DNA from: Palsa-189 sp963803735
GTDB lineage: Bacteria; Acidobacteriota; Terriglobia; Acidiferrales; UBA7541
Direction of reading: 5' to 3'
Length of the DNA: 64,000 bases
NCBI GenBank assembly: GCA_963803735.1
Contig: CAWDNV010000029.1
Location: forward strand, 124,001-188,000
Shown: positions 1-9,088 of the stretch, in pieces
Numbering within the stretch: position 1 is the first letter of the stretch
Layout: each line of letters opens with the position of its first letter
Program-made: the position numbers and the translations under genes
The notes under the pieces: model-generated
The model's input: only the letters and a program-made list of their open reading frames with translations
Databases searched by the model: none
What the model was told of the DNA's origin: nothing

Positions 1-2
1 TC

Positions 3-2285
3 GGGAATCTCTTTGAGTTCAATCCTGTCTTTGCCTCAGGGGACGATCAAGAACTTGGTCGCTTCGACTACAACATCACTTCCAAGGACACCTTCTGGTT
101 CTACGGCTTGGGCGAACGCGAGCACGACCACCAGGACATCCCGTTTTTTGGAGCCACAGTGCAGGGTTTCCCCCAGATTGACCAGTCGCATTGGCAACAG
201 TACATCGCGGACCTAACCCACACCTTTGGCCCAAACACGATTAATGAAATGCGCGTTGGTTATACGCGGTACAACTTCCTGGATGTTCAGCCCGCCAACC
301 CCACGGATCCTTCCACAGCAGGCTTTGCAATTAACCCCCAGCAGCTTGGCGTCGGCCTTCCGGTAGTCAGTGTGACCGGGTTCTTCAACCTGGGCTTCAC
401 AAGCAACGGCCCTCAGCCGCGCCTCGATCAGACTTATAACTTCACGGACAATTTCTCAAAGAATGTCGGCAAACATGCCTTGAAGTTCGGCTTCGATATG
501 AGGCGCTTTGAGGTTTACAACCCTTTCCTACACTTGATCGACGGTTCATACAGCTTTGCAGCCGCCGGTCCATTCTCGACCGGAGATGCGGGCGCCGATT
601 TCCTCCTGGGCCTCCCGGATAGTTATCTGCAGGCAAGCGGCGATATCTTGAACGAACGGGCGCAAGAGTATTACTCCTACGCTCAAGATCAGTGGAAGAT
701 GAAAAGCAATTTGACCATAACCTATGGATTGGGATGGTCGATCGATACGCCCATGGTGGATAACTATCATGGTAATCACGCGGGCGTGGCCTTTCGGCCG
801 GGCCAGCAGTCGGTAGTCTTTCCTAAGGCTCCAGCAGGTTACGTCTTTCAGGGCGATCCCGGAGTGAACGCGTTTGGAACTACTCAATACAAGGACATTG
901 GTCCCCGCCTTGGCTTTGCTTACAGCCCCAATTGGGGAAAGTTGGGTGGAGGACCCGGTAAGACCAGCATCCGCGGTGGGTTCGGCATCTACTACAATCG
1001 TTTCAACGGCGAGACCGCGTTGCAAACCCAAGGATCGCCACCGTTCGCGATTATCTCCTCAGGAATTGGTGACGCCGGAATTCCCGGAACCTCACCCGTT
1101 TTCGGGGCCCCGTTTACGGGATACGCGGGCGGAGGCAGCATTGTATCTATTCCCAATGAATTTCCGTATGCGCCATCCCCTACCGCAAACATCGTGCCGC
1201 CACCGCTGTCTATAAGCGTTTACGATCCGAAGATTTCGATTCCTTACGCCGAGAACTACAGCCTCACATTTGAGCGGCAACTCAGCGGCAGTTCCGTCAT
1301 CTCGCTAGGCTACGTAGGATCCGAGGGGCACCGTCTTCCGCTTGCCTACGAGTTAAATCCCGGGATCAATCCGACGGGCTGCGCGGCCGATCCTACGTGC
1401 GTCAAAAGCGCACCAATACAGCCGGCCGCATTTCCGGGGAATTACAAATACCCTGGAAATATTTTTGCCTCGGTGGGACAAGTTTCCACGGCCGGTAACT
1501 CCAACTACAACGCCTTCCAAGCGACGTGGGACAAACGTCTTTCCCATGGACTGCAGTTCCTGGCTGCTTACACATATTCACATTCTTTCGACGATGGTTC
1601 CGGCTTTGAAAATTCCGGTTTCAATGGAGGCGGATTTGGAGGGTTCGGACAAACGCGATCAGTGGATCCCTTTAACCGGAAGCTGCGAGACTACGGACCA
1701 TCGATTTACGACGCCCGTCACCGCTTCGTGATCAGCTATGTCTACATGATTCCCAGTGTGCGCCACTTCAACGCTATGCACTGGCTCCCCGCCAAAGTAG
1801 CCGAGGGTTGGCAGATCAACGGGATCACCACTTTCCAAAGCGGATTCCCATTGGACGTAGTAGACAGTTCACTTCCCTCCTTGACGGATAGCTTTCTCCA
1901 ATTCTACTGCACGCCGGGGCAAGCCTGCTGGGATATACCCAATGTGACCGGTCCGGTACAGTACGAAAACCCCAAGACCAGTCCAACGAACCAGTGGTTT
2001 AATCCCAGCACATTTGCGCATCCGGCGCTAGGCACACAGGGAAATGCGGGACGCAATATTTTGCGCGGCCCGGGCATCAAGGATTGGGATTTTTCACTCG
2101 CGAAAAACACCAGCTTCACGGAAAGCATGAAACTGGAATTGAGGATTGAATTTTTCAACATTTTCAACACGACCCAGTTCGACCCTGGCGGAATCACCAC
2201 GGATGTCAATGCCGCTAATTTCGGACAAGTGTTGAAGGCGCGCGATCCGCGAATCATTGAATTAGCGGGCAAGTTCTACTTCTAA
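3..2285 (+). CDS. TonB-dependent receptor, Oar-like, 5' end outside window
   Basis: The frame is open from the window edge, so the N-terminus (signal peptide, carboxypeptidase-like domain, most of the plug) is missing; about 760 residues remain. What is seen is an outer-membrane beta-barrel rich in aromatic and Gly/Asn residues. It has segments typical of acidobacterial Oar-like receptors: RGGFGIYYNRF in the middle, GNAGRNILRGPG and EFFNIFNTTQF near the end, and a terminal ...GKFYF whose last Phe fits the Bam recognition signal. By family knowledge these are outer-membrane transporters for unknown, often carbohydrate or peptide, ligands driven by TonB. A strong terminator follows. The family is clear; the ligand is unknown. 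Confidence 0.9.
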   Translation, partial: GNLFEFNPVFASGDDQELGRFDYNITSKDTFWFYGLGEREHDHQDIPFFGATVQGFPQIDQSHWQQYIADLTHTFGPNTINEMRVGYTRYNFLDVQPANPTDPSTAGFAINPQQLGVGLPVVSVTGFFNLGFTSNGPQPRLDQTYNFTDNFSKNVGKHALKFGFDMRRFEVYNPFLHLIDGSYSFAAAGPFSTGDAGADFLLGLPDSYLQASGDILNERAQEYYSYAQDQWKMKSNLTITYGLGWSIDTPMVDNYHGNHAGVAFRPGQQSVVFPKAPAGYVFQGDPGVNAFGTTQYKDIGPRLGFAYSPNWGKLGGGPGKTSIRGGFGIYYNRFNGETALQTQGSPPFAIISSGIGDAGIPGTSPVFGAPFTGYAGGGSIVSIPNEFPYAPSPTANIVPPPLSISVYDPKISIPYAENYSLTFERQLSGSSVISLGYVGSEGHRLPLAYELNPGINPTGCAADPTCVKSAPIQPAAFPGNYKYPGNIFASVGQVSTAGNSNYNAFQATWDKRLSHGLQFLAAYTYSHSFDDGSGFENSGFNGGGFGGFGQTRSVDPFNRKLRDYGPSIYDARHRFVISYVYMIPSVRHFNAMHWLPAKVAEGWQINGITTFQSGFPLDVVDSSLPSLTDSFLQFYCTPGQACWDIPNVTGPVQYENPKTSPTNQWFNPSTFAHPALGTQGNAGRNILRGPGIKDWDFSLAKNTSFTESMKLELRIEFFNIFNTTQFDPGGITTDVNAANFGQVLKARDPRIIELAGKFYF

Positions 2286-2316
2286 CCGCATGCCAACTCA
2301 ATCTTTCTCCAACCAG

Positions 2317-2352
2317 GGCCGTCCGGCTAAGCGCCGCGACGGCCATCTTTTT
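2317..2352 (+). terminator. Rho-independent terminator after TonB receptor
   Basis: The inverted repeat GGCCGTC (2317-2323) / GACGGCC (2338-2344) is followed by a run of T's, 32 bp after the receptor stop codon. The rest of 2286-2593 holds nothing recognisable. Confidence 0.75.
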
Positions 2353-2593
2353 TCGGAAGAAAAAATAGGTGCAGCACCGCAAAAGTTGTTTCTTCTCCTT
2401 CGCGACCCAGTCACCGAGAAGCCTGCAATGGAAAATTGAATCGGCTGATCACTTCTTTTTGTTTTACTTACGAGCGGCTATACAGTTTAACCATTATTGG
2501 CAGCACTAGACTTCGGCGTGAGCCTTTACGAAGCTGGCTGCTGGTTGGGGTGGGCCGTAAGGTTCTGGCTGCTTGCAACGAGGAGGGTGTCCT

Positions 2594-2833
2594 ATGAGGC
2601 AAATTGGAAAATTATGCGCGGGCGCAGTCCGTGCACCCGTGTCTCCAGAATCAGCCACAATCTGCTTTATTTGTTCGCAGAGGACAAGCTTGTTTTGCGA
2701 ATCGGATTTCCAGGAACTCCTAGATTTAGCCACCAAACAGCAGATGATGCTAAACACGAAATCCCGAACGGCAGAATGCCAGCTGGAATACAGACGGACG
2801 ATCGAACGAATTCGGCAGTTGTTGCGCGGGTAG
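2594..2833 (+). CDS. Small hypothetical protein (79 aa)
   Basis: The ATG at 2594 is preceded by a very good ribosome-binding site (GAGGAGG, 7 nt spacing), which is the main reason to accept the gene. The product starts MRQIGKLCAG and has a Cys pair (CFIC) near residue 29, another Cys a dozen residues later, and a helical charged C-terminus. No family is recognised. It lies between the receptor terminator and a decayed receptor fragment on the other strand. Confidence 0.45.
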   Translation: MRQIGKLCAGAVRAPVSPESATICFICSQRTSLFCESDFQELLDLATKQQMMLNTKSRTAECQLEYRRTIERIRQLLRG

Positions 2834-2944
2834 GAAAAAGGTCTGAATGGACCCAGCCGAAGTTACTAAAACCGCGCGTAGAAGGAGCCTGGCATGCGCC
2901 CCTAAGACAGCACTGACGCCGCGAAAGGAAATTGTAGCGCTGAC

Positions 2945-3320
2945 CCCGCCTAATCCCTGAGATTTTTGGCGAGATGCTCGGAAGATTCTCGACCTGCTGG
3001 GGCGTGATGATCTGCGAAATCTCCTGCGTCTGCGTGTTGATCTCCGCACCGCCTCCTGCGACGGCCACGACTTCCACCGTCGTCGATACTTGCGATACAG
3101 AAAGCGCAGCATCCAAAGTAACGTGACTTCCCACGGTAATTGTTGCCTGAGTCTTGTAGTCAGCGAAGCCGGTCTTTCTGATGGTCACGTCATACAGAGA
3201 CGGTGCCAGGCCGGGCACTGTGTAAACTCCATCACTCCCGGTTTGCACCACGCGTGCCGCACCCGTGCCCGTATTGCGCACGGTTACCATGGCATCGGGG
3301 ACAACCGCCCCAGTAGTATC
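2945..3320 (-). pseudogene. Fragment of Oar-like TonB receptor, N-terminal carboxypeptidase-like domain
   Basis: On the minus strand the translation reads through a carboxypeptidase regulatory-like beta-sandwich. Key stretches are DTTGAVVPDAMVTVRN, GSDGVYTVPGLAPSLYDV and GFADYKTQATITVGS, followed by the start of the plug linker (EISQIITPQQVENLPS). The resemblance then stops abruptly, and no barrel follows. No convincing start codon or signal peptide precedes it. It is therefore a relic of another receptor of the type at the window start, in the opposite orientation. Confidence in the family is high; the exact edges are approximate. Confidence 0.8.
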
Positions 3321-3543
3321 TTTGTCCGAGCGCACTACTTTCAGGTCCAGTCTGTAGAGCTCGGCAGCTGACACTCGATAAACACGTCGTAAGCTAACCT
3401 TATAAATGCAGTTGAGAAACCTCATGTTTTGTACACCAAGCGCTGCTCCACGACTTATAGAATCGGAAAGACACCGTCAACTACGAGCGACTTTATATAT
3501 CTTGGGAGGACTGGCCCTGGGGACGATACCGAGATTTGCGAAA

Positions 3544-3939
3544 CTACGTCCGGTGAAACATGGACGGGACGCGGCCTTCCGCGGCGACCTGGACAGCTTC
3601 GATCAACTCCCGCGCTGCTTCCGATTTGGGGACGTAACAGATAGCGCCGACATTTTGTGCCTCGTTCAGCAATCGTTCATCCTTGAAAGCCGATAGGATC
3701 ACGATTCGCGAATCAGGTGAGACTATTTTGATTTTTCGTGCTGCCTCGAATCCGCTCATCATAGGCATGATTACATCGAGGATCACAACGTCGGGCTTAA
3801 TTTCGGCAGATCTCTCGACAGCCTGTACGCCATCTTTAGCTTCGCCGCAGACTTTGAATCCGGAGCGCGATTCCAGAAGATTACGAATGGCGGTTCTAAG
3901 CGCATCGTGGTCGTCAGCAATCAAGATACGAACGGGCAT
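3544..3939 (-). CDS. Stand-alone response-regulator receiver protein
   Basis: A single REC domain of 131 residues with no output domain. Acidic pair D9/D10, phospho-acceptor D55 (VVILDVIMP), the S83 switch residue and K105 (VPKS) are all present, so it should accept phosphate from a histidine kinase. The receiver is closest in style to NarL/FixJ family receivers but ends before any HTH domain. No kinase lies nearby. It probably acts as a phospho-relay or protein-interaction switch in the cytoplasm. Two further stand-alone receivers lie at 9089-9502 and 10379-10741. Confidence 0.9.
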   Translation of the reverse strand: MPVRILIADDHDALRTAIRNLLESRSGFKVCGEAKDGVQAVERSAEIKPDVVILDVIMPMMSGFEAARKIKIVSPDSRIVILSAFKDERLLNEAQNVGAICYVPKSEAARELIEAVQVAAEGRVPSMFHRT

Positions 3940-4303
3940 GGGGTTGGACCTGTGTTCCTAAATATCACTCAAACTAAAGGAGCTCCTATACCCCAAAACT
4001 AGTAATTTGCCCAATTCATGGGCATTCCGGGACAGCCCCTGGCGGCCGCCAGGAGTTTCCTCAGACAGACCGCAGGGGCTGACACTTCGCGGTTTCGTCC
4101 GTTAGCGTGAGAACCGGATTTCCGTTTTTGAGCATCAAGTTCTCTTTACTTGAATTAAAAAATGGTCAAGAAGCGGTTCTAAGTGCAGAGCGAATGGAAC
4201 TTCTATTGCTATGCCTTCTTCGTCCACCCTTTCTAGAGGTTCCAGTTCGGTGGGCACATGCGGCTGTCGGGGCAGAACGCAGAACGATGTCGAAAGGCCC
4301 TGT
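3940..4303. other. Intergenic, nothing recognised
   Basis: This is the upstream region of the receiver gene (minus strand) and of the membrane protein at 4304 (plus strand). It should contain their divergent promoters, but no convincing -35/-10 pair or operator was seen. Confidence 0.4.
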
Positions 4304-4822
4304 ATGAAAGGCGATCTAGCACTTTTTTCCGAGCCTTACCTATTACCGATAGATGTAGTGCCACCTTCGGTGGACTCAGCGACGAAGAACTTGCGGTGCT
4401 CTCTAGCCGTGGTTCCGCTAGAGACCATGATTGAAGCTGAGAATCGCGCTGTGACGGATGTTAACCTTACCGGCACTTGCAACTGCCTGAGCTTGCTAAT
4501 TCTGTGGTTACGGGTAGCCTTCGTACTGTGCTTATTGTCCGCGATCAACGCGCGCCATAGCTTTCCTATTGTTGCCTTGAATCTGGCTTTTGCTGGTTTA
4601 ACTGCGAGCGCGTGTTACTTCCTCGAAATGAAAAATAGCAGGGGAGTGCTGCTCGCCAAACTCTATCTCGTCACTCGGGTCATCGCTGCCCTGGTTGAGT
4701 TTGCGCATCTGGGTCAAGCCGATGCGCTGAGAACCGGTATAGCATGCGGAATATCCCTTCTTTGCTATCTGTACTTAGTTCGCTCAAAGCAAGTGAGGAG
4801 TGTTTATTTCCTTCCAAATTAG
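4304..4822 (+). CDS. Hypothetical integral membrane protein
   Basis: A 172-residue protein if started at the ATG at 4304 (weak AAGG upstream); an earlier in-frame start at 4211 would add 31 residues that look unnatural. The first 55 residues are soluble. They are followed by about four hydrophobic segments (from LLILWLRVAFVLCLL onward) and a short basic tail (VRSKQVRSVYF). The four-helix layout and the basic Arg-Ser-Lys tail loosely resemble DUF2569 membrane proteins, but this is only a guess. No functional neighbour. Confidence 0.5.
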   Translation: MKGDLALFSEPYLLPIDVVPPSVDSATKNLRCSLAVVPLETMIEAENRAVTDVNLTGTCNCLSLLILWLRVAFVLCLLSAINARHSFPIVALNLAFAGLTASACYFLEMKNSRGVLLAKLYLVTRVIAALVEFAHLGQADALRTGIACGISLLCYLYLVRSKQVRSVYFLPN

Positions 4823-5067
4823 AGAATGAACTAGCGCCATCACACACAAAGGTGTTTGCCGTACATGACCCGCCTGCGAGGGCGTTCCGAAGAGCGGGCC
4901 ATCGTTATGCGCTGGCAGCGTAAACTCAAGAGCGATTCTTCTGACTGAAGACCAAACTTTTTTGTAACCCGGCCGAGGCATGGTTCACGTTTTCAGCGAG
5001 CATCTTTCGTCTGTCGAAGAATCAGCCGGCAATAAAAACCGAAGGGCGCAACGATTTGGCGAACTAC

Positions 5068-5096
5068 ACGTGTCGGTGCTGATTACACCGGCACGT
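5068..5096. other. Orphan stem-loop
   Basis: ACGTGTCGGTG (5068-5078) pairs with CACCGGCACGT (5086-5096) over 11 bp with one G-T wobble and a 7-nt loop. There is no T-run on either side, so it is not a classical terminator. Function unknown. Confidence 0.4.
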
Positions 5097-5328
5097 CCCG
5101 CCTACTGACGCAAGGCTCTCACATTTTGCGGAAATGACCCAAGGGTACTGATAGGCTAGGACTAGGGGCGCGGAAACCCGTACGGCCGGCCCATCATCGT
5201 CGCCCGGAAACTTCGGCACCGTAATCATGGGCTGGGAAGCTCGTTTCGGGGACGAACGGCTTCGCAAGAACCGTTAGAGGCGAGCGACTTGGCCCATCAC
5301 AGTTCATTCCAGAAAACGGACAAAAAAA

Positions 5329-5352
5329 GGCGGCTCCCAGTGGAGAGCCGCC
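5329..5352 (-). terminator. Rho-independent terminator, minus strand
   Basis: Perfect 8-bp stem GGCGGCTC (5329-5336) / GAGCCGCC (5345-5352). Seven A's immediately to the left become a U-run on the minus strand, so it terminates leftward transcription, most likely that of the small gene at 5464-5727. Confidence 0.75.
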
Positions 5353-5463
5353 CCAATCGATGTTTTGCTACGCGGTGCTTTAGCTCAGCTTTCGCTTCTC
5401 TTGCACGACCTGCTATAGCATTTTGATCTTCGCTCCGGCGTGTGGCCGGAGCAAGTCCGGAGT

Positions 5464-5727
5464 TTAGTGTACCGAGCCGAAGCTTCTGTCCGGCGATTGC
5501 ATCGCTTGTTCAAGCCGCGATTGATATTCCTCAAGGTGGAAGTCCAGCAGTGCAGCACGCGCGGCCACACCGCCGCAGATTATCGTGTACGCATCGACGC
5601 CATTCGCGATGTAGCCTTCAGCCCAGGAGTTGCCATCAAGCCGCGGATCGGCAAGAGCGCTGTAAAGATTTTCGAGTAGCGCGTCGCGCGTGGGTTGGGT
5701 GGATTCGTCGGCTTCGACTGCCTTCAA
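5464..5727 (-). CDS. Small hypothetical protein (87 aa)
   Basis: Starts MKAVEADESTQPTRDALLENL and reads like a soluble helical protein without a recognised family. It is supported by a minus-strand terminator about 110 bp downstream. Its 5' end abuts an integrase remnant on the other strand (from about 5726), so the true N-terminus may have been lost to that insertion. Confidence 0.45.
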   Translation of the reverse strand: MKAVEADESTQPTRDALLENLYSALADPRLDGNSWAEGYIANGVDAYTIICGGVAARAALLDFHLEEYQSRLEQAMQSPDRSFGSVH

Positions 5728-5905
5728 TGAACGCCACCTGAAGCGCCTGCTTGCCGATTACATCCGCTACTACCATGAAGACCGAACTCACCTGGGCCTA
5801 AGAAAGGAAACGCCAGCGGGCCGAGTTCGGTCAACGGATCGGGGTGCAGTCGTGTCTCGAGCGCGCCTGGACGGCTTGCACAACCGCTGCGTTCGAGCCG
5901 CCTAA
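5726..5905 (+). pseudogene. Integrase/transposase C-terminal fragment
   Basis: About 59 residues starting FNERHLKRLLADYIRYYHED, containing THLGL and ending ...ARLDGLHNRCVRAA. This matches the last part of rve-type (DDE integrase core) transposases common in Acidobacteria, around the final catalytic Glu helix and C-terminal tail. The rest of the gene is absent. It is a relic of an insertion sequence; the exact family is not certain. Confidence 0.75.
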
Positions 5906-6636
5906 TAGCAAGGAGCGATGACGCAGTCTGCGTGTCGTTCCCCTCCCTGTGAGTGTGGAGTCCCAGTTTAGTCGTCGGGGACATCGACTTCGGCCTGTTT
6001 CTACTAGGCTCAAGCACACTCGGTTCATGCAAACGCACCACTGAATTTCACTGATTTCGGTGTGGATAGAATTTTGGCGAGGCACAGTAGATTGGCTGCC
6101 ACCACAATCGGGCGGCACATAGATGTCAATTCAATGGCACTAGCTGTCAAAGCCGATGGCTGGTTTTTTCCTTTGCGGTTCGTGGTACCCCAGCATTCCA
6201 CCGGCTGCTGATACCGAACCTAGATCAAAAAAACGGACACAGATATCTCCGGCGGGGGGGCTTTTGCGGAGCTAACCGCAGCCAGTTAGGGCTTGTAGGT
6301 CACGCCGGAGAGTTTCTGCTCGAAGCTACATAGTGAGCAGCTCATGTTCAATTCACGCGATATTGCAATCCGTTCTTATGCAGAGAACTACCTCCCGTCT
6401 GTCACGATCCCGATTGGGGCACAGTCCTTCTGTTCGGATTCCGTTGCCTTACGCCGACGAAGATTATATGCACGTAGAAGCTGGAAACCCTCTCCATTCC
6501 GTAAGTTAGCGATTAAGGCGAAATAAAGAACCAATCATGCTTGTGTCCATTGCTTCTTATCCGCGAGGAGTTAAGAATGCGCTCGCTTGAAGGCAAGATC
6601 CCAGCCACCAGAGATGCTCAAAGGAGGAGGAAGATC
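5906..6636. other. Gene-poor stretch upstream of secreted protein
   Basis: About 730 bp with only short, unconvincing open frames. It follows a transposase relic and has uneven composition (for example a G-run near 6252), so it is probably decayed accessory DNA plus the promoter of the gene at 6637. Confidence 0.4.
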
Positions 6637-7083
6637 ATGAAAAGCGAGACAATTCATTACACGTCATGGACAAGCCTGGTTGTGATTGTCACGTTGGCCA
6701 CTTGTGCGTTCGCGGCTGCAGCGAATGCCCAAACGAGCTATACCGGCAAGTTTACATTGCCTCACGAAGCTCGCTGGGGCAGCGTCGTGCTCCCTGCCGG
6801 GAGCTACTCAATATTAATGAGTTCGCCTTCGGCTCCGGCCCTCGTTTGGTCCACCCACGGCCAGATGAAGATGTTTACGACCCCGCCCATGATCGCTGAT
6901 AGCCAGAAAGGCGCTGCGGCCATAACCATGACCGTTAACGGGAAGGAGCGTATCGTTCGATCCCTGAACCTGCCTGAGCTTGGGAAGTCCTTCACCTACA
7001 AACCGCTTACCAAGGCAGAACGCGAACTGTTTGCCAAAACAGACCAAATCGAGACCGTGCCGGTGATGGTTGCCAAAAAGTAG
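6637..7083 (+). CDS. Secreted hypothetical protein
   Basis: The start at 6637 is chosen because of an excellent ribosome-binding site (AAAGGAGG, about 10 nt upstream) and because it gives a clean Sec signal peptide: MKSETIHYTSWTS, a hydrophobic core, then cleavage after the Ala-rich AAAANA|QTS. The mature part is about 115 residues and begins YTGKFTLPHEARWGSVVLPAGSY. This pattern (TGKFTLPxExRWGxxxLPAGxY) recurs in small exported acidobacterial proteins of unknown function. A G/C-rich hairpin follows the gene. Confidence 0.75.
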   Translation: MKSETIHYTSWTSLVVIVTLATCAFAAAANAQTSYTGKFTLPHEARWGSVVLPAGSYSILMSSPSAPALVWSTHGQMKMFTTPPMIADSQKGAAAITMTVNGKERIVRSLNLPELGKSFTYKPLTKAERELFAKTDQIETVPVMVAKK

Positions 7084-7120
7084 ACTTGGCAGAGCGCGAT
7101 TGGTTGCTTTCGATCGAAAA

Positions 7121-7151
7121 GGGGGGATGAACCCGCCAGGTCCATCCCCCC
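7121..7151. terminator. Hairpin after secreted protein, possible terminator
   Basis: GGGGGGATG (7121-7129) pairs with CATCCCCCC (7143-7151) across a 13-nt loop, about 40 bp after the stop codon. There is no clear T-run on the plus strand, so terminator function is inferred from position and strength only. Confidence 0.5.
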
Positions 7152-7247
7152 CAGCCCTCAAACGCCATCAAATCAACTTTCGTTTGCTCCGTTTTGTTTA
7201 GTCTTTCGAAGGCAAGAATCGCTGAAGAGATTGAAAGGAGAACGGCC

Positions 7248-7442
7248 ATGTCTGCATCGTCTCTATACATTCCCAAAGTTCGTACCGCCGGAACAAAAGA
7301 TCAGGATTTGAAAGACCGGGATTTCGACGATCTTCTGCGACGAGCAGCCGATTTCTTGAAGGGTCGCCTCTCACCGACATGCCCGGAGGGAACTCAAACA
7401 CACGAATCGCCTCGCATAAAAGAGCGCGATACCGATGCTTGA
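7248..7442 (+). CDS. Small hypothetical protein (64 aa)
   Basis: The ATG at 7248 follows AAAGGAG with about 7 nt spacing, a strong start signal. The product is small, charged and cytoplasmic (contains LLRRAADFLKGRL and ends KERDTDA). No family recognised. It lies 150 bp upstream of the winged-helix/STAS gene in the same direction and could share its transcript. Confidence 0.5.
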   Translation: MSASSLYIPKVRTAGTKDQDLKDRDFDDLLRRAADFLKGRLSPTCPEGTQTHESPRIKERDTDA

Positions 7443-7591
7443 GTGCGTCGTGGCAAATTTGGCGGGATCGTTGTCCCGTGAGAATTTTGAGGGTTAGATT
7501 TAGTGGTCATTTGCATTCTACGTAATAGAGCCATTTGGAGCAGGACAGTGCAGCGTTCAAGCTCACCCTAAGCCATGCCGGAGGGGCGGGA

Positions 7592-8359
7592 ATGTCTTCT
7601 ACAATGGTAAAATCTGACATCATGGTGGCTGCCTCTGTTCAATCTCCCCATTTATTTCGCTTTGGTCCGTTCGAGGCCGACCCGGAAACGGGCGAATTGC
7701 GTAAGAGCGGCCGAAAGCTCCGTTTGCAAGAGAAACCCTTCCAGGTGCTAATTGCTCTGCTTGAGCGACGAGGACATTTAGTAAGCCGCGAAACCCTGCA
7801 CGAGCGACTCTGGCCGGAAGACACTTTTGTCGACTTTGAAAACGGTCTGAACACTGCGATAAGCAAGTTGCGCGAAGTCCTGGGTGACTCTGCAAAAGAT
7901 CATCGATATATCGAAACTTTGGCGCGACGCGGGTATCGCTTTACATCATCTGTGGAGGAACTCGGAGGGCCAGCCGTAGTTCAGCAGAGAGAACTAAATA
8001 TCCAGAGAAAGCTTATCGAACCCGACAACGTTGTGGTGGAACTCTTAGGTAGGATCGTTGCCGGGCCCGAATGCCAACAAATTGAGTGGCTGATCTCGGA
8101 TCTCCTCAGCCAAGACGAAAAAAAGGTCATCCTCGACATTTCTGGTGTCAGCCATATTGACAGCACCGGCGTGGGAATCATCGTGATGTGTTTCGGCAAG
8201 ATGAAGAAAGCCGGGGGAGATTTGCGCGTCGCGGGCGCCAGAGGCATCGTGGAAGAAGTATTGAAGATGACCAAGGTCGACAAGATCGTATCTTTGTTTC
8301 CAACCGCGGCAGCAGCGGTGGCGGGAGTTGCAGGTCAAGGCAAGTTATCAGGAGCCTAA
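7592..8359 (+). CDS. OmpR-type winged helix fused to STAS domain
   Basis: The start at 7592 follows GAGGGGCGGG. Residues about 20-118 form an OmpR/PhoB-type winged-helix DNA-binding domain: FRFGPFEADPETGELRK, the LQEKPFQVLIALLERRGHLVSRE helix region, then YIETLARRGYRF as the wing. Residues about 145-245 form a STAS domain of the SpoIIAA/anti-sigma antagonist kind, with a VILDISG strand followed by HIDSTG, whose Ser191 is at the position phosphorylated in SpoIIAA. There is no receiver domain. The architecture suggests a promoter-binding protein whose activity is set by partner switching through a kinase-phosphorylated STAS. No anti-sigma kinase or phosphatase is visible nearby. Domain calls are confident; the mechanism is inferred. 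Confidence 0.85.
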   Translation: MSSTMVKSDIMVAASVQSPHLFRFGPFEADPETGELRKSGRKLRLQEKPFQVLIALLERRGHLVSRETLHERLWPEDTFVDFENGLNTAISKLREVLGDSAKDHRYIETLARRGYRFTSSVEELGGPAVVQQRELNIQRKLIEPDNVVVELLGRIVAGPECQQIEWLISDLLSQDEKKVILDISGVSHIDSTGVGIIVMCFGKMKKAGGDLRVAGARGIVEEVLKMTKVDKIVSLFPTAAAAVAGVAGQGKLSGA

Positions 8360-9088
8360 ATACCGGGTCCAAAGTTCAGAGTTGCATATGGTGGATGTTG
8401 CATTTCATAAAGTTCACAGAACGGACGCAGCTTGCTCGAGGCCTGAGCAACGAACCTCTGGCGGAACCGGCGCAAAGGAGGGCCGCCTAGGCTGGCTGCC
8501 GCAGAGTTAAGTCCATCTAGCGAGCAATGAAATCGCGGCGGTTATGCGGGGAGAAATGATTGGTGGAATGATGGCGCATCCTGCTGCCGCAAGCGGCCTT
8601 GGGGTGAGCCACGGCTCAGGAGCTTTGACAGACCGTAGGGATCGGTGCGCGGTGATTTCCGAGGGCGGTGATGAGAGACTTCCCGCTGTAGCTGGGTGTA
8701 GTTGTTGCATTCGTCTTAATGGGGCTCTGGCCCTCAGCGCGTTCAATTCTATATCTTCTCTCTAGCTGTGCGGCCGGTTTGCTCCTTCTCCCGGCCATTG
8801 CGTCTACTCTACCCCGATTCAATCTGTGGATAATTCCATTAGCAAGCTTCGCCGGCGGTGCATCGTCGGAACGAACCTACTCATCTCACTCATTGATTTC
8901 GCTTCGCCGCAGCATCAGGTGGCATCTAATGGCCGTGTAGTTCGAGTCAGCCCGCGATCCCTGCAATGTTCAGCTCACGACCGTACGCCACTTCGGGTAC
9001 TTGCCGTATTGCATTGGCAATGCCTGTGGTTTCAGACTGTCATCCGTGTCTTCGAAAAGCCCCTCTTGTTTTGCGCGGGGCGTGGCAC
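8360..9088. other. Intergenic, nothing assigned
   Basis: About 730 bp between the STAS fusion and the next receiver gene. Short open frames exist on both strands but none has a family match or a good ribosome-binding site. Confidence 0.4.

Larger units (their letters stand above)
4823..5463. other. Gene-poor stretch
   Basis: No supportable gene in 640 bp. It holds a stem-loop at 5068-5096 and a minus-strand terminator at 5329-5352; otherwise nothing recognisable. Confidence 0.5.

Noticed and set aside
546..1031. 161-codon minus-strand frame inside the TonB receptor
   Set aside because: Shadow of the receptor gene, no family resemblance.
8507..8765. Overlapping short frames on both strands after the STAS fusion gene
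   Set aside because: No ribosome-binding site, no family, low-complexity composition.
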